Part shown: positions 53,120 to 62,625 of the stretch, piece after piece
Position numbering within the stretch: position 1 is the stretch's first letter
Layout of the letters: each line of letters begins with the position of its first letter
Source of the DNA: Paracoccus solventivorans
GTDB lineage: Bacteria > Pseudomonadota > Alphaproteobacteria > Rhodobacterales > Rhodobacteraceae
Direction: 5' to 3'
Assembly (NCBI RefSeq): GCF_900142875.1
Contig: NZ_FRCK01000001.1
Location: 372,001 to 436,000 of the forward strand
Length of the DNA: 64,000 bases
Translations under genes and position numbers: made by a program
The notes under the pieces: model-generated
Database searches by the model: none
The model's input: the letters and a program-made list of their open reading frames with translations, nothing else
What the model was told of the DNA's origin: nothing

Positions 53120-53423
53120 TTTGCAGTCCCGATCTGAAATCCTGGACGAGGCCAAGCGCATCGTCACCCGCGACCGCAACAACACCTATGGCGAGCCCGC
53201 GGCGCTGTTTGCGGCGATCTCGCTGGCCTGGGACGCGCTGGACATGGCGCGAGGCGACCGGGCGCATGACGGCCGCGACGTGGCGCTGAAATTCGCGGTG
53301 TTCAAGGCGGTGCGCGCCTCGGCCGCGCCTGACCACATGGATTCATGGATCGATGGTTGCGGGTATTTTGCCTGCGGCGGCGAGATCGAGGCCGCGACTT
53401 TGCGCGTGGTCTCCGCGCCATGA
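53112..53423 (+). CDS. DUF6378-type phage protein
   Basis: A 103-aa protein: SEILDEAKRIVTRDRNNTYG, then LAWDALDMARG and a C-terminal KFAVFKAVRASAAPDHMDSW. This matches a family of small phage proteins found beside replication genes, of unknown function. The start is either GTG at 53112 (overlapping the primase stop) or TTG at 53121. Confidence 0.75.
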   Translation: MINLQSRSEILDEAKRIVTRDRNNTYGEPAALFAAISLAWDALDMARGDRAHDGRDVALKFAVFKAVRASAAPDHMDSWIDGCGYFACGGEIEAATLRVVSAP

Positions 53424-55333
53424 CCGAGCAAACCCCGGCCGAACGGGCACGAGAGATCATCGCCCAGCCCGAGCCCGTCGAGCTGCCCGAGGGCCTGACC
53501 ACGGATGCCGACGCCGACGCTCCGCCCCCGGCCGATCTGCCGCCGCTGGACAGCTATGACGACGATTATCCTGGCGGCGATGCGCCCCCCGCGGCCCCCG
53601 ATTCAGGGGATGACCCGTTCCGGGACTGCGCTGGCTATCAGCTCAACGACTACGGCAACGGTCGCCGATTCGTGCGCCACCACGGCCAGGACGTGATGCA
53701 GGTCCCACGCATGGGATTTTATGTCTGGACCGGCTCGGTCTGGCGCCGGGACCCAGACGAAATCGAGGTCCGAAAGCTGGCGCAGGACCTGGGCGAAAAG
53801 ATCGAACAGGAGATCCCGCATCTGGCGCTCGAAGAATGGCAGATGAAGGTCCTGACCGAAGGCCAGGCCTTGAAACGCCGCGCGCGGGAACTCGAGCGGG
53901 CGGCCGAGGGCGGCGGCGCCGATGCGGATGCTGCCCGGGACGAGCTGGCGCGACTGGACGGGCAGCTGGCCCGCCTGGCCGGGATCGAAAAGTTGATGAA
54001 CAGCGTCCGCAAGGATCATCACGGCTGGGCGAAAACCAGCGGCAACAGCGGGCGGATCGACGCAATGCTGAAAGAGGCCTCGCCTCGCATCGCCCGCGCA
54101 CATGACCAGCTGGATGCCGCGCCGCTCGATGTGGCCTGCCTCAACGGGGTGCTGCGCTTTGCGGTGGATCGCGACGATCCCGCAGCCGGCTATATCGGTG
54201 CCGGCGCCTCCCTCCAGCTGGTGCCGCACGATCGAGCCCAGCTGATCACCAAGCAGATGCCCGTGGTCTATGACCCCGCGGCCACCGCGCCACGATTCGA
54301 CGCGTTCCTTCGGCGTGTGCTTCCGGATCAGGAGATCCGCGAATTCATCCAGCGCTGGTTCGGCCTGTCGATGACCGCGCTGACCGGCGAGCAAAAGCTG
54401 GTGTTCCTGCACGGGATGGGCGCCAACGGTAAGTCGGTGCTGGTCGACGTGCTCGCCAAGATCCTCGGCGACTATTCCGCCACAGCCAAGATCGAGACCT
54501 TGACCGGTCAGGGCAAGCGCGACGGCGCGGCGGCTACCCCGGACCTGATTCCGCTGATGGGGGCCAGGTCGGTGCGCGCGGCCGAGCCCGAGGAGGGCGA
54601 GCGGTTTCGCGAGGCCCTGATCAAGGAGCTGACAGGGGGCGAGCCGATCAACGTCCGCCCCAACTACGGCGAGTTCATCACCGTGCTGCCGGTATTCAAG
54701 TTGACGATCAGCGGCAACCACAAGCCCGAGATCAGGGGCCGCGATGACGGCATCTGGCGAAGGTTTCTGCTGGTGCCGTTCGATGTGACGATTCCCCCGG
54801 CCGAGCGCGACCCCGATCTGGGCGCCAAGCTGTTCGAGGAGCGGTCGGGGATCCTCAACTGGCTGATCGAGGGGCTGCTGTCCTATCTCGATGGCGGCCT
54901 GCGCGAGCCCGAGGCGGTCGCCACGGCCACCCAGGAGTATCGCGAGGAAAGCGACCCGCTCGGGCATTTCCTGGAAAATGCGTGTGTGGTCAGCGGCCAG
55001 CCCGAAGACAGCGAGTTCGTCCGCGACCTCGTCCAGGCGTTCCAGTTCTGGCAGGACGAGCAGGGCGGCGCCGTCTGGCAGCCGGGCACGATCCAGCGCC
55101 AGCTGAAAGACAAGATGCGACGATGGGTCAGCCCCAGTACGGGCAAGAAATTCACCCCGCGCAAGTCCAACGGCGTCATGCGCTATGACGGCATCCGCTT
55201 CAACGACGTGTTCGGGCCGCGCTTTAGGTCTGCACCTCGCGACAACCACGGGCGCCCGCTTGCGGGCAGGTCTTCGGACGACCAGGACGTCGCTGACCGC
55301 TCGCATGTGCGGGATTTCAGCGATGATTTCTGA
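53420..55333 (+). CDS. P4-type primase-helicase (D5-like, SF3 helicase)
   Basis: A 637-aa protein. A Pro/Asp-rich N-terminal ~70 residues precede a D5_N-like domain and a superfamily 3 helicase core: Walker A GMGANGKSVLVDVLAKILG (~335), MGARSVRAAEPEEGERFREA containing the B region, and LTISGNHKPEIRGRDDGIWR containing sensor residues. A C-terminal winged-helix part follows. It unwinds phage origin DNA. The ATG overlaps the previous stop (ATGA). An origin-like repeat zone follows immediately. Confidence 0.92.
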   Translation: MTEQTPAERAREIIAQPEPVELPEGLTTDADADAPPPADLPPLDSYDDDYPGGDAPPAAPDSGDDPFRDCAGYQLNDYGNGRRFVRHHGQDVMQVPRMGFYVWTGSVWRRDPDEIEVRKLAQDLGEKIEQEIPHLALEEWQMKVLTEGQALKRRARELERAAEGGGADADAARDELARLDGQLARLAGIEKLMNSVRKDHHGWAKTSGNSGRIDAMLKEASPRIARAHDQLDAAPLDVACLNGVLRFAVDRDDPAAGYIGAGASLQLVPHDRAQLITKQMPVVYDPAATAPRFDAFLRRVLPDQEIREFIQRWFGLSMTALTGEQKLVFLHGMGANGKSVLVDVLAKILGDYSATAKIETLTGQGKRDGAAATPDLIPLMGARSVRAAEPEEGERFREALIKELTGGEPINVRPNYGEFITVLPVFKLTISGNHKPEIRGRDDGIWRRFLLVPFDVTIPPAERDPDLGAKLFEERSGILNWLIEGLLSYLDGGLREPEAVATATQEYREESDPLGHFLENACVVSGQPEDSEFVRDLVQAFQFWQDEQGGAVWQPGTIQRQLKDKMRRWVSPSTGKKFTPRKSNGVMRYDGIRFNDVFGPRFRSAPRDNHGRPLAGRSSDDQDVADRSHVRDFSDDF

Positions 55334-55446
55334 CCCCCGCACCCCCTTTTGGTCACGCCAGCAGGGAACATCTGCGTCCCTCGGGGAGGCTGGGGACTGT
55401 CGAGCATCCCCGGCTTTTCTGCGCCTTCTCAAGGGGTTCGGGGGTT

Positions 55447-55650
55447 CAGGGAGTGCAGGGAGGCGATTTCACCCCTTCACACGCGCGCGTATAATCCAAG
55501 GGTCCGGGATGGCGATTGCTCTTATGCGTAGCGTGGCTTTTGCCTCCCTGCACTCCCTGCCCCGTCCACCCTGTTGGTTTCATTGCCGAATATGCGGCTT
55601 GTGATCTTCCCTCAATCCTCCCTGTCCATCTTCAATCCTCCCTATTCTCC
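55447..55650. repeat. Repeat zone downstream of the helicase: candidate phage replication origin
   Basis: The 349-bp gap 55334-55682 has no gene. It contains CAGGGAGTGCAGGGAGGC (55447-55464) and its perfect reverse complement (55542-55559), separated by 77 bases that include the AT-richer CGTATAATCC. TCAATCCTCCCT then occurs twice exactly 20 bp apart (55612, 55632), followed by TTCTCCCTTT. The shared core is AGGGAG. Iterated sites beside a P4-type helicase are expected of an origin; a role in transcription control is an alternative. Confidence 0.55.
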
Positions 55651-55682
55651 CTTTCCATGAACAACGAAAAACAACAGGTGGT

Positions 55683-56435
55683 ATGACAGTGAAAGCGGAG
55701 CGCAATATCTTGAAGCCAACCCCCGGGAAGCCGGGCCAAGCGGGCCGTGATCTGGATGCTGAGCGCCAGCGGCTGGCCGCGATCATCGCTGCAGCCACGC
55801 CGCCGACCGAGTGCGGCCCGGACATCGTACCGGCGCCGGCCCGCGGCCGCTGCGTGCTGGTCCCGCACATCGCGATGGCGCCGAGCGGCACCGACGCCCG
55901 CGGCGAACAGAAGTGGGTCCCGGCAGCCACCGGCTACGGTCACCGCGCCAGCGTCCGCCAGATGGACGTGTTCGACCGGATGGTGCTGGCCGCCAGGCGC
56001 GGGCGCCGCCCTGCCCCGTTGACCCCCGGGCAGATCGCGGTTGCCCGGCGCTACCGCGACCTGGTCGAGCGCCATGACGCGGGCGGCATCCGCTGCAGCG
56101 ACCTCGACCGCGCCACCGGGGACGGGACCGGCCGGGACTTCATGGACGCCTATCTGGCCGAGGGCCGCGAGATCGAGGCGATCCGCCGCCGGATCGGTGG
56201 TGGCGCATCGCTGGCTGTCCGCCGCATCCGCCCCTCAACCCGCGGCGGCCCGGCCCGGCGCGCCATCCTCGACCGCGCGCTGGTGGACATGGTCTGCCTG
56301 GGCGACCGCACCCTGTCCGAGGTGCTGCGGGGGCATGGATGGCAGGTAGATGGTCGCCATCGCGCTGCCCTCACAGAGGCGCTGAGCGGGGCGCTGGACC
56401 GCATGATCGGTTATCGGGGCAAAAAAACTTCTTGA
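55683..56435 (+). CDS. Prophage protein, unknown; possible late regulator by position
   Basis: A 250-aa basic protein (VFDRMVLAARRGRRPAPLTP, IAVARRYRDLVERHDAGGIR, VCLGDRTLSEVLRGHGWQVD). The C-terminal third has an HTH-like pattern. It sits between replication and packaging genes, where lambdoid phages carry a late-gene activator or antiterminator, but no family is recognised. AGGTGG precedes the ATG. Confidence 0.65.
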   Translation: MTVKAERNILKPTPGKPGQAGRDLDAERQRLAAIIAAATPPTECGPDIVPAPARGRCVLVPHIAMAPSGTDARGEQKWVPAATGYGHRASVRQMDVFDRMVLAARRGRRPAPLTPGQIAVARRYRDLVERHDAGGIRCSDLDRATGDGTGRDFMDAYLAEGREIEAIRRRIGGGASLAVRRIRPSTRGGPARRAILDRALVDMVCLGDRTLSEVLRGHGWQVDGRHRAALTEALSGALDRMIGYRGKKTS

Positions 56436-56554
56436 CCCTTATACCCGCCCATGGCAAGGGAATCATTAATATCTGGAATTGCGCCCGCAGGGATCATCCC
56501 CTTGCGGGCGCTTCTCGTTGCGGCCTGTCTCGGCTGCGCAACCCAAGGGACAGC

Positions 56555-56893
56555 ATGGCTCGACTTCGGCAGCTCGCACCGCGAGGGCATCAGCTGGTGC
56601 TGCGCGGCGGTGCGCGCGAGGCGGCACCGCGGATGCGCGACCGGGTCGACCGCTGGCGCGGCTGGTATAAGACGGCCGAATGGCGCCAGCTTCGCTGGTC
56701 CGTGCTGGTCGACGCGCTGTTCACCTGCCGCCGCTGCGGCCACATCGGCACCGGCCCCGATCTGGTGGCCGACCACATCACCCCGCATCGCGGGGACCGC
56801 GATCTGTTCTACGACCGCGCGAACCTGCAATGCCTGTGCAAGCCCTGCCACGATGGCGCCAAGCAGCGCGAGGAGCGCCGCGGCCAGCCGTAG
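56555..56893 (+). CDS. HNH endonuclease
   Basis: A 112-aa HNH nuclease. The zinc-binding pairs CRRCG and CKPC flank the catalytic core ADHITPHRGDRDLFYDRANLQ. AAGGGA lies five bases before the ATG. HNH genes next to terminase genes in HK97-like phages assist cleavage at cos during packaging. Confidence 0.88.
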   Translation: MARLRQLAPRGHQLVLRGGAREAAPRMRDRVDRWRGWYKTAEWRQLRWSVLVDALFTCRRCGHIGTGPDLVADHITPHRGDRDLFYDRANLQCLCKPCHDGAKQREERRGQP

Positions 56894-57016
56894 CGTGCGG
56901 CCTGCGCGCCAATCGACGGCCGCCCCTGCCCGAAGTGCCGAAAGGGGGGGTGGGTCAAAGTCTGGGGGCCTGCCGGGCCGGGACCCGCGCCCCCCTCAAG
57001 CGGAGATTTTTTTCTG

Positions 57017-57511
57017 GTGAGCGTGAATTTCGACCTGTTCGGGAACCCGGTTCGGGACGGTCACGGCAAGCGCGGCCGCCCGCCGTTCGAGGTGACGCCG
57101 GAAAAGTCCAATAAAATCAGGCTCGGCTTGGCGCTCGGCTGGTCAAATGACCGCATCGCCAATGCGATTGCTTGTTCGCCGGCGACCCTGAAGCGGTATT
57201 TTAGAGCCGAGCTGGCCGAGCGGACCATGGCGCGCGACCAGATGGAGTTGCGGCGTTTCGAGCTGATCATGGCCGAGGCCAACAAGGGCAATGTCGGCGC
57301 GATCAAGGAATTGGGGCGGATGCTGGAACGCAATGACAGCGTCCTGGCCGGCCAGCGATTCGATGATGCGCAGCGGCGCGGCCAAGAGCAGACCAAGGCC
57401 GCCAAGCCGCTCGGGAAGAAAGAAGCGGCGCAACTCGCGGCGGAAACTGCGGGGGGCGAGGGGTCGTTGTGGGGCGAGGACCTGACACCGGGCTTCGGGC
57501 GCCCGAACTGA
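57017..57511 (+). CDS. Terminase small subunit
   Basis: A 164-aa protein from a GTG. An N-terminal HTH (LGLALGWSNDRIANAIACSP, then ATLKRYFRAEL) binds the packaging site; a helical oligomerisation region follows (MLERNDSVLAGQ) and a charged tail. It directly precedes the large subunit. The 123-bp gap upstream is G-rich (runs of 7-8 G) and ends in seven T; it may hold cos. Confidence 0.82.
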   Translation: MSVNFDLFGNPVRDGHGKRGRPPFEVTPEKSNKIRLGLALGWSNDRIANAIACSPATLKRYFRAELAERTMARDQMELRRFELIMAEANKGNVGAIKELGRMLERNDSVLAGQRFDDAQRRGQEQTKAAKPLGKKEAAQLAAETAGGEGSLWGEDLTPGFGRPN

Positions 57512-57512
57512 C

Positions 57513-59219
57513 ATGACCGCTCCGAACCGTCCCGATGCCTGGTCCACGGCCGTGCCGGATTGGGAGGATCGGATTATGGGGCAGCGGTCCCTTGTGCCCG
57601 ATCTGCCGCTCTACGACGCGGTGGCCGAAAAGGCGCTGCGCATCTTCAAACGGCTACGGGTGCCGGACATCATCGGCACCCCGACCTATGGCGAGGTTTG
57701 CGGGGACTGGGTGTTCGAGTTCGTGCGCGCCGTCTTCGGCAGCTACGATCCGGACACCAAGCGCCGGATGATCCGGGAGTTCTTCTTACTGGTGCCGAAG
57801 AAGAACGGGAAATCCTCGATCGCTGCGGCGATCATGGTCACGGCGCTGATCCTCAACGAGCGTCCGCTCTGCGAGCTGCTGCTGATCGCCCCGACAATCG
57901 CGGTCGCAGCCATCAGCTACGATCAGGCCCTTGGGATCATCGCACTGGACGAAGAGCTGGGCAAACTGCTGCACCTGCAGCCGCACCTGAAGACGATCAC
58001 GCACCGGATCACGGGCGCCATCCTGATGATCAAGTCGGCCGACCCCAAGGTGGTGACGGGCACCAAGGCCGCCTATGTGCTGATCGACGAGCTGCACGAG
58101 TTCGCGGAGATGTCGCGGGCCGCGGCGGTGATGCGCGAGATCAAGGGCGGGCTGGCGGCGCGGCCGGACGGTTTCTTGCTGACGATCACCACCCAATCGA
58201 AGAAGCCGCCTGCCGGCGTGTTCCGGTCGGAGCTGGAGAAAGCGCGGGCGGTTCGGGATGGCGCCATCGCCCTGCCCCTGCTGCCGGTGCTGTATGAACT
58301 GCCGCTGTCGGAGTCGAAGGACGGGGGATGGAAAGACCCCAAGACCTGGCCGCTGGTCAACCCGGCCCTGGGCGCCTCGGTCCAGCCGGAATTCCTGGCT
58401 GACGAGCTGGTGGCGGCCGAGGCGGACGGCATCGAGGCGTTGATCCTGCTGGCCAGCCAGCACTTCAACGTCCAGATCGGCATGGGGCTGCGCGCCGACC
58501 GCTGGCCGGGGGCGCTGCACTGGGAACCTTGCGGGGACAAGGCCCTGACGCTGAAGGAGCTGATGGCGCGGTCCAAGGTCTGCGCGGTCGGCATCGATGG
58601 CGGCGGGCTGGATGACCTGTTCGCGATGTCGGTGATCGGGCGCGAAACCGGCACGCGCAACTGGCTGCACTGGGCCCACGCTTGGGCGTTCCCGGACGTA
58701 CTGGCCTATCGCAAGGAGATCGCGCCCAGGCTGCATGATTTCGAGCGCGACGGCGATCTGACCATCTGCGAGGCGGTTGGAGATGATGTGCGCGGAGCTG
58801 TTGAGGTGATCCTGCAGTTGGAAGAGGCCGGGCTGCTGCCGATCGACAGCCCGGCCATCGGCCTGGATGCCGCTGGGATCGCGGAACTGCTGGACGAGTT
58901 GGACGCCGTGGGCATTGGCGAAGACCGCTGGGTCAGCGTCGGCCAAGGCTGGAAGCTGCAGCAGGCGGTGCTGACGCTGCCGCGGCGGCTGAAGGATCGC
59001 AAGTTGATACACGGCGCCAGCGAAATGATGGCGTGGAACGTCGGCAACGCCAAAACCGAACTCAAGGGGAGCAACTACATCGTGACCAAGCAGGTGGCCG
59101 GAAGCGCGAAGATCGACGCCCTGATGGCGACCTTCAACGCCGCGATGCTCATGTTCGGAAATCCGGAAGCCCCGGCGTCGATCGACGATTTCCTGTCCAG
59201 CCCGATCATGGTGGTGTGA
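57513..59219 (+). CDS. Terminase large subunit (HK97 type)
   Basis: A 568-aa packaging motor. The ATPase shows Walker A FLLVPKKNGKSSIAAAIMVT (~90), Walker B AYVLIDELHEF and the coupling motif LLTITTQSKKP. The C-terminal nuclease has AVGIDGGGLDDLFAMSVIG. It begins 1 base after the small subunit and overlaps the portal start (TGATG). Confidence 0.95.
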   Translation: MTAPNRPDAWSTAVPDWEDRIMGQRSLVPDLPLYDAVAEKALRIFKRLRVPDIIGTPTYGEVCGDWVFEFVRAVFGSYDPDTKRRMIREFFLLVPKKNGKSSIAAAIMVTALILNERPLCELLLIAPTIAVAAISYDQALGIIALDEELGKLLHLQPHLKTITHRITGAILMIKSADPKVVTGTKAAYVLIDELHEFAEMSRAAAVMREIKGGLAARPDGFLLTITTQSKKPPAGVFRSELEKARAVRDGAIALPLLPVLYELPLSESKDGGWKDPKTWPLVNPALGASVQPEFLADELVAAEADGIEALILLASQHFNVQIGMGLRADRWPGALHWEPCGDKALTLKELMARSKVCAVGIDGGGLDDLFAMSVIGRETGTRNWLHWAHAWAFPDVLAYRKEIAPRLHDFERDGDLTICEAVGDDVRGAVEVILQLEEAGLLPIDSPAIGLDAAGIAELLDELDAVGIGEDRWVSVGQGWKLQQAVLTLPRRLKDRKLIHGASEMMAWNVGNAKTELKGSNYIVTKQVAGSAKIDALMATFNAAMLMFGNPEAPASIDDFLSSPIMVV

Positions 59220-60463
59220 TGGACAAGCCCCTGGCCGTGCTGGATCGCTTCGGTCGCCCGTTGGCGGCGGTCAGCGACCTGACCAAGGAACAGCGGCTGA
59301 CGCTGGCCGGCGGCGACCTGGGCTATTACGTTGCCACCAACGCCAGCGGCAAGACGGTAACGCTGTCGTCGGCGCTGACCGTGTCGGCGGTCTGGGCCTG
59401 CATTGCGCGCAGCGCCCAGGTGATGGCCGCGCTGCCCCTGGACGTCTATCGCAAGACCTCGACCGGGCGGAAGAAGATATCGGGTCCGGTCGATGATCTG
59501 ATCGGCCTGTCGCCGAATGCCGACCAGACCCCGGTTGAGTTCTGGGAGGGGATGCTGTCGTGGCTGCTGGCCACGGGCAATGCCTATGCCGAGATCGACG
59601 AGATCAACGGCCGCCCGGTCGCCCTGCTGCCGTTGCCGTCGGTCCTTGTGAAACCGATCCGCAACCCGGTCACCCGGGAATTGATGTATGAAGTCCGCGA
59701 GCCTGGCATGAGCCGGCCGCGGGTGCTCAAGCAAAAGCAGGTCCTGCACCTGCGCGGCTGGGGCTTCGGGGGTGACGAGGGGATGTCGCCCATCCGCTGG
59801 GGCACGCAGTCAATCGGTGCCGCGATGGCAGCGGACGAGGCGTCCGGCAGCATGTTCGGGGCAGGCATGCAGGCATCCGGCATCCTGAAGACGAACCAGC
59901 GCGTCAACGAACGCCAGCGCCCGGAGATCCAGAAGCTGCTGGAGAGCTACAGCGGCTCGAGCCGCGCCGGCAAAATCATGGTGCTGGAAGCCGGAATGGA
60001 GTTCCAGCAGCTGTCGCTGAACCCGGATGACGCGCAGATGTTGGAGACCCGGCGATTTTCGATCGAGGAGGTCTGCCGCTGGTTCGGGGTGCCGCCCATC
60101 GTGATCGGCCATTCGGCCGAGGGGCAGACTATGTGGGGGACCGGGGTCGAGCAGATATTCCTGTCGTGGATGCAGCTCGGCATCAACCCGGTCCTGCACA
60201 AGATCGAGCAGCGCATCCGCAAGCAGCTGATCCCGCTGCGCGAGCAGCGCGAGGTGTATGCGGAATTCAACCGCGAGGGCTTGCTGCAGATGGACAGCAA
60301 GGCCAAGTCCGAATTCCTGCGGGCGATGACCACGAACGGGATCATGTCGCGCGACGAGGCCCGCGACAAGCTGAACCTCGAGCGCCGCGGCGGCGTGGCG
60401 GACGATCTGATGGTGCAGACGGCCATGTCGCCCATCGACCTGCTGAACGAAAGGATGGGCTGA
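59219..60463 (+). CDS. Phage portal protein (HK97 type)
   Basis: A 414-aa portal. Typical: ALTVSAVWACIARSAQVMAA, NAYAEIDEINGRPVALLPLP, FSIEEVCRWFGVPPIVIGHS, and EFNREGLLQMDSKAKSEFLR. It forms the dodecameric ring for DNA entry and binds the terminase. It starts within the stop of the large terminase gene. Confidence 0.95.
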   Translation: MDKPLAVLDRFGRPLAAVSDLTKEQRLTLAGGDLGYYVATNASGKTVTLSSALTVSAVWACIARSAQVMAALPLDVYRKTSTGRKKISGPVDDLIGLSPNADQTPVEFWEGMLSWLLATGNAYAEIDEINGRPVALLPLPSVLVKPIRNPVTRELMYEVREPGMSRPRVLKQKQVLHLRGWGFGGDEGMSPIRWGTQSIGAAMAADEASGSMFGAGMQASGILKTNQRVNERQRPEIQKLLESYSGSSRAGKIMVLEAGMEFQQLSLNPDDAQMLETRRFSIEEVCRWFGVPPIVIGHSAEGQTMWGTGVEQIFLSWMQLGINPVLHKIEQRIRKQLIPLREQREVYAEFNREGLLQMDSKAKSEFLRAMTTNGIMSRDEARDKLNLERRGGVADDLMVQTAMSPIDLLNERMG

Positions 60464-60464
60464 C

Positions 60465-61346
60465 ATGGCCAAGAACCACATGCCGGTCGCGCATTTCGGT
60501 GTGCGGCCCGACGACGTACGCGCCGACTGCGCGCCGCCCAAGGCCATCGACCGCTGGCACCCCGAGCTGCGCGCCCGCGCGGAGGCCTCGTCCGATGACG
60601 CTCCGCTGGTGATCGACGTGATGGACGTGATCGGCGACACCTGGGACGGCTATGGCATTACCGCGCGCAAGGTCGGGGCGCTACTGCGCAATTCCGGCGA
60701 GCGCGAGGTGGTGGTCAACATCAACAGCCCCGGCGGCGATGTCTTCGAGGGGCTGGCGATCTACAACCTGCTGCGGGGTCACGCCGGCGACGTGACGGTG
60801 CGGATCGTCGGGCTGGCGGCCTCGGCGGCCTCGGTCATCGCTATGGGCGGCGACAGGATCGAGATCGCCCGGGCCGGGTTCTTGATGATCCACAACACCT
60901 GGGTGTTCGCGGTCGGGGACCGTCACGATCTGACGACCGTCGCAGGCCAGCTTGGCGCTTTTGACGAGGTCCTGGCCGATCTCTACGCGGTGCGCACAGG
61001 GATCGACGCCGCCGAGATCGGGCAGATGATGGACCGCGAGACCTGGGTTTCCGGACGCGCCGCGGTGGAGCGGAAATTTGCTGACCAGCTGCTAACCGCC
61101 GATCAGGTCGAGGCAGACCCGCAGGCGCGGGCCGAAGCGCCGCGCCTGAAGAACCTGGCGAAGGTGGATGCTGCACTGGCTCGGGGCGGGATGGCCCGCA
61201 GCGAGCGCCGCAGCCTGATCAAGGATCTGACCAGCACGCCGAGCGCTGCTGATGACGGCATGCCGAGCGCTGCCAAGAGCATGGCCGCCCTGATGGGGTC
61301 GGTCGAAACCACACTGGCCAAGATGGAGACTGGACATGGCCTTTGA
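60465..61346 (+). CDS. ClpP-type prohead protease
   Basis: A 293-aa serine protease of the ClpP/crotonase fold. The nucleophile region is VGLAASAASVIAMGGD, the catalytic His is in MIHNTWVFAVGD, and NINSPGGDVFEGLAIYNLL forms the oxyanion region. It processes the capsid scaffold or delta domain. The C-terminal ~70 residues are flexible. It overlaps the capsid gene start by 11 bases. Confidence 0.93.
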   Translation: MAKNHMPVAHFGVRPDDVRADCAPPKAIDRWHPELRARAEASSDDAPLVIDVMDVIGDTWDGYGITARKVGALLRNSGEREVVVNINSPGGDVFEGLAIYNLLRGHAGDVTVRIVGLAASAASVIAMGGDRIEIARAGFLMIHNTWVFAVGDRHDLTTVAGQLGAFDEVLADLYAVRTGIDAAEIGQMMDRETWVSGRAAVERKFADQLLTADQVEADPQARAEAPRLKNLAKVDAALARGGMARSERRSLIKDLTSTPSAADDGMPSAAKSMAALMGSVETTLAKMETGHGL

Positions 61347-62553
61347 CATGGAAATGGCGCTTGGCGACCTGAAGGACAACTTCGAGAAGGTCACCGCCAA
61401 GCTGAACGAGGGCGTGCAGAACGTCCTGGCCGAGAACAAGCGTCTCGGCGGGCTGACCGACGAGACCAAGGCCGCGGTGGACAAGGCGCTGGCCGAGCAG
61501 GGCGAGCTGAAGACCCGCATCGACGAGATGCAGGCCTCGGCGCGCGAGCTCGAGCAGCGGTTTGCCAGCGGCCGCCGGGGCGGCGCGGGTGGCGCAAAGT
61601 CCCTGGGCCAGCTGGTGGTCGATGAGGCGACCGAGGCGATCCAGGCGCTTGCGAAATCCGGCGTCAACGGCAACCACAGCCTGGGCGTGTTCAATGCGAT
61701 CACGTCCGCGCCGGGGTCGGGGGGCGCGCTGCTGCCCGAGCGCCGCGAATCCGAGATCGTCGCCGAGCCCGACAAGAAGCTGGTGATCAAGGATCTGATC
61801 ACCGTCGGCGAAACCGGCCAGCCGCTGATCAAGTATTTCCGCGAGGTTTCGCGGTCGGGCGCTGCTGGCATCGTGCCGGATGACGGCGTGACCGTGAAGC
61901 CGCTGATCGACAAGGTCTGGGATGCTGTCGAGGCCTCGGTCAAGACGATCGCGGGCCGGATGGAAATCCACAAGCACATGCTGGATGACATCCCGGCGCT
62001 GCGCAGCGACATCGACACCACCCTGACCTACGAAGTCAACAAGGTCGAAAATGCGCAGATCCTCGCCGGTGACGGCACCGGCGAGAATTTCTCGGGGCTG
62101 ATCACGAACGCCACGGCCTATGCGCAGACCGCGCGTGAGCCCGCGGGCGCCACCATCCTGGACCGGATGCGGCTGGCCATGCTGCAGGTTACCGCAGCGG
62201 GCTATGTCGTCGATGCGCATGTCCTCAATATCTGGGACTGGGCCGCGGCTGAAATGCTGAAGGATACCACCGGTCGGTATATCTTCGGCAACCCGTTCAT
62301 GGAGACCCCGACCCCCCGTTTGTGGGGCCGCAGGGTGGTCGACACCGAGGACATGCCGGAAGGGGATTTCCTGACCGGGGCCTTCAAGCTGGCGGCGACC
62401 TATTACGAGCGGCAGGGCATCGAGATCCTGCTGTCGTCGGAAAACCGCGACAACTTCGACAAGAACATGTTGACGGTCCGCGGTGAAAAACGCGGCGTCG
62501 TCGCGGTCAAGCGGCCCCTGGCGCTGTGCTACTACACTGCGCCTGGCGGCTGA
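61336..62553 (+). CDS. Major capsid protein (HK97 fold)
   Basis: A 405-aa capsid protein. The N-terminal ~100 residues are a coiled-coil delta/scaffold domain (LAENKRLGGLTDETKAAVDK). The body carries GALLPERRESEIVAEPDKKL, MLDDIPALRSDIDTTLTYEV and the typical ending LLSSENRDNFDKNMLTVRGE. Expected to be cleaved by the protease encoded just upstream, near the RRGGAGGAKS segment; the site is inferred. Confidence 0.95.
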   Translation: MAFDMEMALGDLKDNFEKVTAKLNEGVQNVLAENKRLGGLTDETKAAVDKALAEQGELKTRIDEMQASARELEQRFASGRRGGAGGAKSLGQLVVDEATEAIQALAKSGVNGNHSLGVFNAITSAPGSGGALLPERRESEIVAEPDKKLVIKDLITVGETGQPLIKYFREVSRSGAAGIVPDDGVTVKPLIDKVWDAVEASVKTIAGRMEIHKHMLDDIPALRSDIDTTLTYEVNKVENAQILAGDGTGENFSGLITNATAYAQTAREPAGATILDRMRLAMLQVTAAGYVVDAHVLNIWDWAAAEMLKDTTGRYIFGNPFMETPTPRLWGRRVVDTEDMPEGDFLTGAFKLAATYYERQGIEILLSSENRDNFDKNMLTVRGEKRGVVAVKRPLALCYYTAPGG

Positions 62554-62570
62554 TCCTGATCCTGCCCCCA

Positions 62571-62597
62571 GCACTGGCGCGGCCGTCGCGCCAGTGC
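62571..62597 (+). terminator. Strong hairpin after the capsid gene
   Basis: A perfect 11-bp stem (GCACTGGCGCG / CGCGCCAGTGC) with loop GCCGT lies 18 bases after the capsid stop. No U-tract follows, so it may be a pause or mRNA-stabilising structure rather than a full terminator. Confidence 0.5.
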
Positions 62598-62625
62598 ATC
62601 CCCATCGCTCAGAAGGATTCCGGAT

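Noticed and set aside
55334-55604. Short plus-strand frames in the gap after the helicase
   Set aside because: They lack ribosome sites and run through the inverted repeats; the gap is better read as an origin or control region.
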